A DNA stretch of 64,000 nucleotides, taken from the NCBI GenBank assembly GCA_023105745.1, contig JALGQZ010000002.1, positions 41,771,997 to 41,835,996 of the forward strand, read 5' to 3'. How positions within the stretch are numbered: position 1 is the first letter of the stretch; each line of letters opens with the position of its first letter. The notes under the pieces are model-generated. The model was given only the letters and a program-made list of their open reading frames with translations, did no database searches and was not told the origin of the DNA. Positions 32,390-44,100 of the stretch are shown piece after piece. A program made the position numbers and the translations under genes. The DNA comes from Austropuccinia psidii (Eukaryota; Basidiomycota; Pucciniomycetes; Pucciniales; Sphaerophragmiaceae).

Positions 32390-33738
32390 TCATGATTCCC
32401 AATATGGCTTTTCCCTTTTTTCTAGGGAAGCCTCTTGATGACCCAGGCCTATTCTGAGGCCTTTTGAAGCATTTTTCAATTGGGGCTTTCCCAAATAATA
32501 AGTGCATGAAGCTTCTTCAATACTCCTCCCCTTTTCAGAAAAAATTAATATGTTGTCCTTATTGAGGAGGGAAGCATGAGGCTTATCCTTAGAGACTTGG
32601 AAATTATTCCCTTTGTTATTTTTCTTGTGATGAGGCTTCTTGGAGGATGAATCTTGAGGAGACCTGAAGGAATTGGATCCAGTGACTGGAGGCTTCTTCT
32701 CTTGATGAATACCCTTTTCCTTCTGCCTCTCATTGTACCTAGTATGTAACTCCAAGGTAATTTCCATGAGCTCTTGAAGGCTATCAATATTACCAGGTTG
32801 AGAAGCCAATTGGTCCAATAATAGCCTTGATGGCAAGCCTCTTCTATAAAAATAATATATGGCCTTTCTCCCCAATTACCAACTCTTGACATTAAGCTTC
32901 TAAAATATGCTATGTACAAGCATGTTTTAAAATATTTCATTCTGAGATTGTTGTACTCTTGTTCAGCTCTCTTGACTTCATTGTGATCACCAAACAGAGT
33001 GAATAGCTGGGTTTCAAACTTCCAGTTATTGAGGGGATAAGATTCTTTTTATTGGAGATATTTGAGAGGTAAGGTTCCATCCATTTTCTAGCCCTACCAG
33101 TGAGAAAAGAGGTTGAGTAATAAGCCTTCTTCCTGTAAGAGGAAAACTTTGCTGGGTCATTATGGAAAATTAATTAACAGGATTGAATCAATCCTCTCAA
33201 TTTATAGGCTTTAGTGCCATAAAACAAATCAGCCGCCTTCATGGATGGAGTCTTGAATGCTGGGGCTCTTGCATTGTCCCTGGGAGCAACTTCTTTAAGC
33301 GATTTGTCTCATGTATTGAGTCATTTGCTCCAGCATCCTGATAAAATTTGGTTCACCTTGAGAGAAAATAGGTTATTGAGAAAGGGCCAGATTTGGGGAC
33401 TCAGGAGCTTCAGGGGCACCTCCCAAGGCTGCTTCTAATTTTGTCTCCTCAGACTCTTCCTCTTCCACCGACTCCTCCCCCTCTTCATCTTCAGCTTCTT
33501 CCAATCTGCTACTAGGCTCTTGAGAAATGCCAGGGTAGCCACCCAACAAGAAAGCTAATGATATTGATCTTCCATACTTCAAAACCCCTCTTCTGAAGGG
33601 TGGTTCTCTGTCCAAATTTTCACTCATTTGATGAACTGATGGTGTGCGGTCAATAGGAGCCCTTTCTGTAGGAGTGAGAAAATCTTCATTTCTTTGGAAT
33701 CTGCTATTCTTGGCTGGGATGCTATTATGAACAGGAAT
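32390..33738 (-). pseudogene. Gag of element D
   Basis: The family-typical N-terminus can be traced from 33738, where the first codon is now ATT, so the start codon appears lost. It runs through T-P-T-E-R-A-P-I-D-R-T-P-S into an open 84-codon stretch (33627-33373) with L-L-G-G-Y-P-G-I-S-Q and an acidic region. The capsid-like middle (33300-32940) is broken by stops and shifts. Two overlapping frames at 32940-32390 carry Y-I-A-Y-F-R-S-L-M-S-R-V-G and a Lys-rich tail (H-H-K-K-N-N-K-G-N-N-F). The C-terminal CCHC knuckle is not convincing: only T-Y-Y-L-G-K remains. Confidence 0.78.
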
Positions 33739-34495
33739 TATTGAGCAATAAGAAAATTAAACTTGATGATACTTAAGAATAAGAATAAGGCTTGACCAAA
33801 TCAAAGAAAATGAGTCTCTTGATGCAACTTGAGGAATCAATCAACAGTCTTGAGGTGAAATCAATGTAAAAATCTTGAGAACTGAAAGTGAGAAAGTCAA
33901 AATCTTATAAATGAATCAAGCTTCTTGAAGAGTATCAAATCAATTTCAATCAATCAAAAAACTGATAAATTAAGTCAATTATCAATTCAATTCACAATAA
34001 ATATCAATAAGTCTTGAATAATTCAATCAATCACTAAATAAATCAAGAAGTGTATTGAGGGATTTAATAAATCAATAAATATGTTCAGGAATCAATTCAA
34101 TATCTTGATGGGTCAAAAAAAGTCAGTCATTCAAAAGCAATCCATGAAGATCAAATTAGTTATCTTGAGGAATTCAAAATCAATAAATAATCAACGCAAA
34201 TACAAAAGATCCTGAATCACTGAATCAATTGTCTAAATGAATTCCAACCAGTTGGAACTTGATAAAGTACTTGAATGCAGACAGAAAAATGAAAATGAGA
34301 TTTGATTAAGATTTAAGAATAAAGTGAAATGGTCAGCAGAATTTAATAAATTAGAAAGAGATTCAATTTCCATATGAAGAAAATGAATGAGTGAAAATTG
34401 ATGATAGATCATAAGGTCATCAAAATCATAAAATTATAATGGGATCATAATTCATGAATGAAAAGAAAGAAGTAATTGTGAGTCAATTAAAATAC
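33739..34495 (-). other. 5' leader of element D
   Basis: Very AT-rich, with many CAATCAAT/AATCAATAA motifs. There is no gene and no primer site I can assign. Its length is in line with a long untranslated leader. Confidence 0.4.
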
Positions 34496-35319
34496 TGTCA
34501 CAGGGGCTGTTCTAAGGGAAGAAGGCCTGGAACTCAGTAAGCAGACTTACTTATGGAGGGCTCAAAGATGAATACTAAAACAATAAGAGCAATAAATGAA
34601 AGAGTAGAATTCCTAATGAATAGAATAAATGTATTTAAGGAACAAGAAAGAAAACAAAATCACTAATAAAGAGCCAACCCAAAGAATCCTGTATCACTTT
34701 TTCAACCTGTTCAGAAAAGAGAAAAGGATTAATAAAGATATGATGACCAGGACTCTACTGAGCAGGTGAGGGAAGGCTAAGACTGACTTAACAGTTAATC
34801 ATATAATACCTCTTGAACTAGAAATAAAATAGTACTAATAATAAATCCAATATTTCAATTAACCAGGATAAAAACCCCCAGATGGGTGAAAGGGGGATGG
34901 TATATGTGAAAAATACCATCCTGGAGTTTGAGTGTTGAGAAACCATGGGCTGTATTCAGGAAGAACCTGTATTTCAGATGGAAACCAGTATTGGTGTATC
35001 CAATACAGGTATTTGCATCTGTGTCAAGGACAGGCCTGTATTGAACTGTATTGAGCTTTGAAACTGTGTTTGGAGGATATTCCATGAAACCCCTTTGCTG
35101 ATTGGGTTTTGGAAGATCTTCAATGAATAATGATTGGTAATGCCTTTCCTGTCCCCATGGCTGTGACAATCACTAAAACATATTAGTAAAGCCCCAAGAT
35201 CCTTATTAATCATCCTGTAATAATCTTTTAGCTTAATTATCATCATTATTTTTGTGTCACACTCAGAGTAATAAGTTTTTATTATCACTGTAAAGCTATA
35301 TCATAGAGCCACCCTGACA
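34496..35319 (-). repeat. Probable 5' LTR of element D (824 bp)
   Basis: On the minus strand it begins TGTCAGGGTGGC and ends CCCCTGTGACA, giving TGTCA/TGACA inverted ends. It lies upstream of the D gag. It contains a hairpin GTATTGG/CCAATAC (34988-34994 with 35000-35006), similar in sequence to the outer stem in the B LTR. No second copy is seen in the window, so the call rests on ends and position. Confidence 0.55.
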
Positions 35320-38188
35320 GAAGTTTAAAATAAGGCTGATCCAAATCTCAAAAAAAACTCAAAACCTTGCGGAAAGGTACATATAAGCCTCTTTGGGGTC
35401 ATTGAATGTGAATAATTCAACAAATTTGGAACTTAATAGGATTGAAGACCAATTTGTGCCATATTTAAAATATCCTGATGAATTTATGAAAGACAATATG
35501 GATCAAATTGACTCATATAATTGCAGAAATTATACCAAGTTTTTCTAACAATATCAATAATGTTTGTTGTATTTCTAATTATTAAATATCAATTCTTAAG
35601 AAACTATTTCTATCTTTAAATCTGACAAATCATCTTGTTTAACACTTCTTTACAGAAACTTTATAAAAAGATTTGAGACAGGGAGATATAGTGATGAGAA
35701 ATTACTGGTCCCTTTTGTGAGAACAAGGAGTAGAAAATTATTTTGCTAATTGACTTACATGAACTTCACAATTCTTCTTTTCTATAAAAGGGAAGAAACA
35801 TGGCCATTTATAATTACAATGAAATATTTTTTCTTTTGTTTCTATTTCAGTGGTAAATATTTGAAACAAAAAATACCTTCCAAAATATAATTATCCTTTG
35901 AAATTCATTGAAACCAAATTTTGGGTGAAATAATGGTTGAAAGGGGAAAGTTGAATTTTTTACTTCAAGTAGTCTATTTTTGAAAACTATAGACTACTAA
36001 AAGTAATTTTCCCAAAAGGGGAAGTGATTAATTTTGATAATATTTTGATGTGATTCATCAACATGAAATCATTTCATAGTTTTTGAAATAATTTTGTATG
36101 GAGATTTGGTAAAAATCTATTGTACAAATATAGGTAAAATTATATAAAGATTTGGCAAGAATATTTTGAATAATATTCCTGCTTGAGCAAAGAAGTCAAA
36201 AAATGGAAAAATCTACTAAATCCCAATATTAACTTTCAATTTTCTCTTGAGGGGGTCAATATTTCAGACGGTATTTTTGACATATCTCACTTACTATATT
36301 GGATTACATAGGTATCTAGTGAAAAGGCCAAGGAAAGAGGATATTGTATATTTTTACTTGAAAGTGAAAATCAAAGGGTTTTTATTCTTAAGGGGATCTG
36401 GTAGTTCATTTTTGGAAGACATATACTTTAGAATATTCAAGTTTAAGGAATAAATTTCCTATCACAAATATTTGGGATTGATGAATAAAAATGAATTTTG
36501 AGAGAGATCAGTCATACAATAATTTTGAATTTATTCTAAAGATACAAAAATTATCCAAGAAAATATCCAAAGATAAGAATTATTAATCAGTTCCTCATTG
36601 TGGACTTAGAGACTGAAGGGTGAGTTTTCAAATTGAGTATAGTATTCTTTCACCAAAAATGAAACGTTTTTGTTTACATTTCTTTATGAAGTTATTCATT
36701 ATAATTATGAAATTGAGTATATTTATATAATCCAAAATTTCACTTATTCAGTTGTTCATTTTTTTTGAATTAGAGCCCAATATCCACATAGAATGTAATT
36801 TATCCAGGAAATAATATATTTCAATTGAGTATACATTGATTGTCAATTGAAAATGACAATTATGTGTCATCAATTATCACAATGGTAATTGAGGAAAAAA
36901 TAATAAAAAGGTGGAAATGAAAAATCAGCTATAAAATTAACTTCAAAAATGTTTCCAAAATCAATGATTTTCTTTGAAAGGAGACTTTTGAGATTGTTTG
37001 ATTTCTATATTATGAGGGTGAATTTTTATTGAAATAGTGATTCCTAAAGAGTTAACTTCAATTTCATTAGAAACCTGTAAAATTAGTTCTTGTTTTTAAT
37101 ACAAATGATGCTTATTAAGTACTTTCAATCTCTAAAATATGATTCTCTACATAAATAATTGGAATATATCAAAGTAAGATTCAATATCAAACCTCTCATT
37201 TCAATGAAAGAATAGAAATTTATTCCCCTTTTAGATTGGGAAAATCTAGAATAATACTTCTGATTTCCTTCTGAAAAACAAAAAATAGAATAAAAATGGA
37301 ATAATTCCTATTTTCCTCCAACTTTACTCTTGAAAAATGAATACGCTGTATGTAAAATCCTTATTTTAAAGGAAACAAAAATTCAGAATATAATCTCAAA
37401 TAATATTTTATTTTTAGAATTTTTCATAAATTATGTTTTATATGATTTGATAGAAGATTTTTGTTATCAATAAAAAGTCTTAAGCTACTTCTATAATAGA
37501 AGAGAGGTGTGGGAGGTATTCAATCTTAGACTCTGGAAAATGTAGAATATTATTTCCTCTCATGCTTCAATAAAATAATCAAATCTCAGGGATTAAATCA
37601 ATAGAACAAAATAAGCTAGCTTTCTTCTGTAAAAATTCAAAAGGAATTCCAAAATATTTCCCACATTGTTAAAAAGGATTAGACACACTTTCATCTGTGT
37701 TCAGTTTCTGTAAATAGAGAGATATTAAGTTTTGATACTTTTTGAAGAATATTATACATGTTTTGAGCTCTTAAGCGTTTTATGATTAACAGATGGATTG
37801 AAACTAAGGATTTTGGAAACCATTGCTCTAGTATATGCTTCTTACAATGCACATGAGGAAGCCACAGAAGCTATAAGATAGTAACAGATTCTTTCAATGC
37901 CAATTTTTTTGTCTAGGATTAATCTGGTAAAAACTGAATACAACAGCATAAATCAAAATGAATTAAGATTCTACCTTATTTGGAGCTCAGTAAGTAGGAG
38001 TTCCAATCCAGAAATTTTGAAACAGCTTCACTTTCTACTTTGGCAAAAGGAATCTCAAAATACAAATATTTTGTTTCCTAATCCTCAAAGTGATATTTGA
38101 CTAATTAATATACATTTGAAAGATGATGAAAAAGCTTGTGAGCTTTTATATTGATGAGAAGAGATGGGTATTTCAGTCCAGACTCTCT
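35320..38188. other. AT-rich region without recognisable genes
   Basis: Stops are dense in all frames. The longest open stretch (36247-36453) has no protein-like signature. I see no transposon ends or tandem repeats of note until 38189. Confidence 0.5.
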
Positions 38189-38935
38189 ATGGGGGCCAAT
38201 CACAAGTTGGTAAGATGGTTTCAGCGTATGCCCCAGGCTGCTCTCAAGAAACATCATATAGCAAAATCAGTAAATGTTGAACTCAAAGGAATTAACTGAA
38301 GAAATGTCCTAGAGGGAAATCTGTAGTTTGTGAATAACACAACATATATGACATAGTGTGCAATAAAGGAACTTGGTATAGGGAAACCCATAGTTGGTGA
38401 AGTGTGAAATTTATGGCTCAGGCTACACACAAGGAAATTCATGGAGGGAAATCCTTAGTTGACGGAGCTCAAAGGCTGTACAGCTCAGGCTAAACTCAAC
38501 AAATGTTGTGGAGGACAATACATAGTTAGTGAGGTGAAAAGTCTGTATGAATCACACTACAATCAAGAACATTAATGGCAGGCAATTCATTGTTAGTGAA
38601 GTGAAAAGGCTGTATGTATCAGACTAAACTTTGGGAGCTTTGTCAAGGGAAGTCAGTATTTGGTGCAGTTAGAAGTCTTTATGACTCTTTATAGACTTAA
38701 AAATATTTATGGAGCTCAATATGTAGTTTTTGAATTGTAAAATTATAGTTCTTCATGCTACACTTAATGAACTTTGTGGAGGGAAATCCATAGTTGGTGA
38801 AGTGTGAGGGCTGTATCACTCAGGCTACACTAAAGGCACTTTTTGGAGGGAAATATGTAGTTTTTGTAGTGTAAAAGTGTAGTTCTCCATGCTAAACTCA
38901 AGGAACTTTGCTAGAGGAAATGTATAATTATCCAA
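38189..38935 (+). repeat. 67-bp tandem repeat, array 1 (about 10 units)
   Basis: A landmark like GAGGGAAATCCATAGTTGG recurs at 38312, 38379, 38444, 38511, 38578, 38645, 38712, 38779, 38846 and ~38913, nearly always exactly 67 bp apart. A unit reads roughly as landmark, then GTGAAGTGTGAAAGGCTGTATG, then CTCAGGCTACACTCAAGGAAC. A weaker unit begins near 38189. Because 67 is not a multiple of three, the unit is unlikely to code. The same unit forms a second array at 46470-47130. Confidence 0.92.
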
Positions 38936-39213
38936 GCGGAAGAGGTTTTTGATGGAAAATGCAAACATATTAAGCTGAATTTGGTACTCAGACCACAATT
39001 GAGGTTAGCTCACACAAAAAAAAGTTTTTTATTCCAATTTAAGGTTTTTTTTGTCTTTTTTCCCCAATAAAGATTGAGGGCTACCCAAATTTTAGTACAT
39101 TTGGTTCATACAACTGTAAGGTGTGAATATGAAACTTTGATTGAAAATCAAGTACTTTTGCTGTCCACAAAATTTGTATAAGGTAAAAATCAATTAAAAA
39201 TAGTATGGAATGT

Positions 39214-40044
39214 TATTTTTAAGAGAAAACACGCCAATTTAATCGTTTATAGCTTTATTAGTATAAAGCAATAATATAAAAATTTATTGTTTTACCAAAA
39301 ATAAAAATTTATCCAAAAAATACTCTACAAGAGATATTTTAAGGCTACAAAAGAAATTTCTTCAAGAGCAATTTCAATTGGAATTAATTGAGCAAAGAAC
39401 TGCAAGCAATTAATTAAAGAACAAAGTCTTTAAAAAGAATATTAAAGAGAAAACACGCTCAAAAGTGACCAGAGTGAATTTGGAAACAAAGTGACAAAGT
39501 TAACAGTGATGAAAGATGCTTTAATTCACTTTTGGGGTGGTTCAGGGGTAAAAATGATTATAAGAGTTACAAACAATGATTATAATGATTTTTTGACGTG
39601 GTTAAAAGGATTAAAATGATGTAAAAATGGTGGTTGGAATCTTTTGATTGATTGGTTTAACAGTGTTTAAACTAATTAATAAAAGGAAAAGATTCTAACA
39701 TGAAGAGAAAAGTGGGGCAAAGAAGACATTATTTTATAGCCATCAATTCTCTTACTCCAAAAGTAAAATTTACTCTTGTCAGTCGTGAAAAACAGTCTGA
39801 CAACAGAAAAGCCAATTATGGCATCATTGAACCCTGGTTTAGACCAAAAAAGGGCTGGTTTAAGCCATTTTTAGCCATTTTTGACCCTTAAATCAGCCAT
39901 TACTATAGCAATACCAGGCCTAGAGCCTTCAAAACACGTCAGAATGTGTGTCAGAGGCGTAGAAACCAGTTAAAACTGTTTTTACTATGATTGTTTTATC
40001 TTAAGGGTAGTTTTACCATCTTGGCAACAGCTAAAACTACCCCA
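39214..40044 (+). repeat. Probable LTR (right end clear, left end tentative)
   Basis: The right end, ...CTACCCCA at 40044, is followed after two bases by a sequence that looks like a classic initiator-Met primer site. A TG at 39214 (TGTTATTTTT) would give an 831-bp LTR, but no second copy exists in the window to fix the boundary. It contains two AAGAGAAAACACGC blocks (39230 and 39449). Confidence 0.4.
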
Positions 40045-40046
40045 GT

Positions 40047-40059
40047 TGGTATCAAAACC
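40047..40059 (+). other. Primer-binding site, initiator-Met type
   Basis: TGGTATCAAAACC is close to the TGGTATCAGAGC type used by many LTR elements and lies 2 bases inside a CA terminus. Confidence 0.5.
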
Positions 40060-40140
40060 TCATCATCAATTGAGTCCACAGACCCTGTAACTCAATTCCA
40101 GGCCAAAAGTGATGAACTTTTGCGTGAATTTTGACATCCC
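40060..40140 (+). pseudogene. Start of a gag-like frame after the primer site
   Basis: The frame reads S-S-S-I-E-S-T-D-P-V-T-Q-F-Q-A-K-S-D-E-L and ends in TGA near 40132. Its place right after a primer site suggests the N-terminus of a Gag, perhaps from a Ty1/copia-like element, but the rest is missing. Confidence 0.35.
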
Positions 40141-40354
40141 ACGCCTGTCAGAAAGGATTTTGGGGGTCTAGCTCCCCCTTAGAGCTGGAGTTCCTTTTCC
40201 CCCCAAATTTATTTTTCCTTTAATTCCTCAACACGTATTATACTTATAATTTACCTATGTAATTCAATTCAATTGTACAGTACAATACAGTAATAATTGA
40301 CACCTCATATGTAAATCAAAGTTCACTTATGTAATACACGCGCACATTTTGACA

Positions 40355-40376
40355 TTTCAATTGAATTCAATTGAAA
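40355..40376. repeat. 22-bp perfect palindrome
   Basis: TTTCAATTGAATTCAATTGA plus AA equals its own reverse complement over 22 bases. Confidence 0.9.
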
Positions 40377-40445
40377 ATACTTCAATTCCTCATAACTTCT
40401 AAACTAAACACAACACCTCAATTTTAACACAAAAATTGATGGTTA

Positions 40446-40461
40446 ACACCACATGTGGTGT
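40446..40461. repeat. 16-bp perfect palindrome
   Basis: ACACCACATGTGGTGT is self-complementary. It is 70 bp from the 22-bp palindrome. Confidence 0.9.
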
Positions 40462-40925
40462 GAATTAAATTAAGGTTTTGAGGATTTTCAACTTTTGTAT
40501 TGAAAATACTAAAAACTTAATTTAAGCTTATTTAGAGTTGAGTTACAAGAATTTCACTCCGAGGTGACCCCACCTGATTTTTTATGAGGAATCCAATGGT
40601 GAGATAATTTTTATGTGTTTATTTATTGAATAAAAAGTTATAATAATTTTGATTTAACTTTTTTCCAAATTTATTCATTTTTTCACAATTTTGTTAAAAT
40701 TTTATTTTTACTTAATTTTTTCAAGTATAAATGTAATTTTATACTTACAAAATTTAATGTATTTTTATTCTTAAATTGCAATTAATTTTATATTTATATT
40801 TTGATTTTGATTTTGATAATATAAATAAATATATTTTATTTATATTAATATGTTATTTTTTATATTTGTGGTCTTTTGGGTATATGAAATTACCTCTAGG
40901 GCTCACAACAACACTGGTTGAAATC

Positions 40926-41069
40926 TTACACCCCTAGATTACTTTGACCTTAGCAAGAATTTTACAAGAAAGAATTCCTACCAGGATTCTACTCTGAGAG
41001 ATACTTGATGCTGTGTTACAGCCCCAGATTAATCTGATTTTAGCAAGTATTTCACAAGCAAGCATTCAC
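40926..41069 (+). repeat. ~96-bp duplicated block
   Basis: A ~50-bp segment (ACACCCCTAGATTACTTTGA ... AAAGAATTC, from 40929) recurs in changed form from 41021 (ACAGCCCCAGATTAATCTGA ... AAGCATTC). Both contain TTAGCAAG(A/T)ATTT. Confidence 0.6.
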
Positions 41070-41081
41070 AATGAAAAAACG

Positions 41082-41101
41082 CTACCCCCTCTGGGGGGTA
41101 G
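41082..41101. repeat. 8-bp stem hairpin
   Basis: CTACCCCC (41082-41089), loop TCTG, GGGGGTAG (41094-41101). It is GC-rich in an AT-rich setting. No following T-run suggests a terminator. Confidence 0.75.
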
Positions 41102-41109
41102 TAGGTCCA

Positions 41110-44100
41110 ACCTGCTTTCAAGTTGAGTCCCAATCTTGGCTCTAAGCTTGAAATTGTTTGCAGATATTTCCAGCCACATATTTGGTTATTCAGAATTTTA
41201 GTCAATTAAAAGAGAACATTATGGAGTTTCAATGAGTTTTGTTTGTTTTTAATACATTATTTATGCATGACTCATTAGTAGAAGAGATTTTGGAAAGATT
41301 CTTATTTCTTTCATGAGCATTTGTGAAGCTAATTTCCCATGAATTCAATCGTATTTTCTATCCGGAATACTTGATTCCCTTCATATGTTCCTGCAATTTC
41401 AAAAAATTAATGTGACATCTATTTGAAGGAGGAAACTCAATTGATAAAAAATTATTCAAAAAAGAAATGAATCTTTTCAATTTGAATCATCCATTCCATT
41501 TTTTCCCCTCATGTCTTACATAATCTATACACCTCTTAAAATTTATATAAAAGAATTTATAGATTCTTTCAATAAAGGAAATGGTTTTTTGAAGATTTAT
41601 ATCCAATATTGTTTTGGAATAAATAATCTTCACCAGTTTTTTGGGCTTACTGTCATGATATTTATTTTCATAAAGATTGTTCAGTATTTTTTTTGGAATA
41701 CTGGTACTCTGTCCCTTATTATTGGAAATGATGATCTAAGGTATATTCCTACACATATGTGGGAGCTTCTCCCTTTAATTGAAATTTAATTATCAAAGGT
41801 CTTTTCCACTTAAGCTTCCTTACATGTTGAGCTTTATCTATTCAAAAATTCAGAAAAATGGTAGTTTTCAATTTTGAAAGTTTCCATTTGTGATCCAAAA
41901 TTCTTCATTTCTTTGCCCAGGTATGTATTTCTAGAAATTAAGTTTTTAATTTCAATTGATATTCTTAGTGAGAATAATGTTAATTCTCAAATTTACTTTG
42001 AAAAAGGCACAAATTGGCATCAAAATTAATTTTTATCAACAGAACCAATTACATTATTTTTATCAAATTTCACTTTTCTGAAATTTTTCAATTTTTTATT
42101 AATTTTCTATTTCTTGTTCAATTTTGGGTTTTCTTATGAATATTTCATAATCAGAATGAAATATTTTCTTTGATTTATACTAAATTTTCAATTTATTTCA
42201 TTGTTTATAGCTTTTTTCATTTTGTTTGACTTTTTTGAAATTGGTTTTTTTCTTTTTATTTTTATTTCTAATTTTTTTACTTCTATTCTTGTTTTCTCAA
42301 TTTGGTTTCTTTTTTCATTTTGATTTTTTTAATTATTTTTATTCAATATTGCTGATATTTTTTGTATTTCTTATTGTTTGTATTATTGCCAAATTTGGTG
42401 TATATATGTTTTATTTTTATTTAATTTTTTTCAGTCTTGTTTTTTTTAGTCTTTATTTTTTTGTGTATTTTATTTTGTATTTTTTTCAGGGGTGCAAACA
42501 CTCAAAATTATTGCAAAAACACTGAATTGGAGTATAGCTGAATTATTTGCTCACAATTGCACTATTGCAAACAAAAAAACCAAAGAAAATGTCTACTAAA
42601 AGACATAAAAAAATTAAAAAATGATCAAAATTTAGAATATCTTAGTCAAATATGAAATTTGTTCAACAAGAAATCAGATTAAAATGATGGCAATGAAAAA
42701 TTGAAATGATTATCAAGAATTCGAAAATTAAGAAAAATGGTCAAAAGATGTTTAGAACCACAAAGAAGCATCTTTTACTAGAGGATTGGTACATATATCA
42801 AAAACCATCAATTTCTGATGTAAAGAATCCCTGTTGATAAAAAATCAATGCCATTTAGAATTGGCTTAGGATTCAATATACATATCTTGATATTATGAAG
42901 TGATATTGATGCAAATTGAAAGGCAAAATATATCAATAATCTCACTGTGTTTGATAAGAGGAAAAACAATATTTTTGCATATTTTTTCTATCCATTTGAT
43001 ATTTCAGTGTTAAAAACCAATAACCACATATATACTCTTACCTATGTTGTAATTAGAATATGTATAAGAGAAATGGATCCTAAAGTCTTCTCATAGCAAA
43101 TTCTCTTCCAGCCTGGCTACAACTCACCCATTGAAAGTGGTTTGGAAAAACGTTTGGTCAAAGTTTGAATGAAGTTGCACATAAGCTTCATTTGAAGCTC
43201 CAAATACACCAAAAACCACAAAGAAAGGCAGCTGTGGCCCATTTCTCCATTTGATAGCTTCCAGAGGAATCTATATGTTTAAAAATGAAAAAATTTATGA
43301 TCTCATTGAGGTTTATTTAACATATTCTAATCAAATTCCAAAGGAATCTGTTAATCTCTTTGAATCAGATATTCAAGTAATATGAAAAAATTACTTCTTA
43401 CAATATAAATTATTTGTATCATATTACAAGTTATTTCATAAAGGCATTTTAAAAATACAAATTTTGAATAATTTGACAAGCCAGGAACTTTGAAGAGTCT
43501 TTAAATAAATTTGATGCAAAGATCAGGGACTAGGAAGTATAATAATGATAACTCAATAGTAATTTCCATTTGGATTAGGCCCACAAGATTGGTGTGAGAG
43601 TTCAGCTCCATGACTTTGATAATTCTACCTCTCAAAAAAGCCAAAACGAAAAAAGGCCAAATATTACTGACATAAAACTGATTTGCATCTTTTGAGAACT
43701 TAGTAAAGAAAGATTTAAAACAATTAGTTCCTGAAAGAGAAAAATGGCCTTTTGTCTCAATGGAAATATACTTGAGCTTAAACCAATTTTATGAAGTGGA
43801 AATTTTCCTTCTCAGTTTCAGCTATTCTATCTATGGAAACATTAATCGCAAGCATTTCTTAATTAAGCAAGCATATAGTATTTATTTTCAAAAATTCTAA
43901 AACTTTCATAACTATAGGCTGAATTTATTATCTATGAAGAAATACTAAATAAAAGCGTAATAAAAAATTGTCATTCAAAATATGAATAAATTGGTATATG
44001 ACTGTAGCTTTTGAAGTCTGAATAGAAATATTCCCATGAAGGAATCCTTTAAAAAACTCAGTAGAATAATTGATTTGCAATAATTCATTCCAATATGCTA

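Larger units (their letters stand above)
29182..35319 (-). mobile_element. Decayed Ty3/gypsy retrotransposon D
   Basis: Minus-strand order from right to left: an LTR (34496-35319), a leader, gag (33738-32390), protease linker, RT with Y-L-D-D (30945-31349), decayed RNase H, and integrase (30174-29440). The family differs from A, B and F: its Gag has an acidic E-E-S-V-E-E-E-E-S stretch, and its RT reads Y-L-D-D-I-M-V-F. The pol C-terminus and a convincing 3' LTR are missing, so the left boundary is approximate. Confidence 0.8.

Noticed and set aside
42226..42525. Hydrophobic 99-codon frame that looks like a membrane protein
   Set aside because: It lies in an extreme T-rich stretch, where Phe/Leu runs are expected from composition alone.
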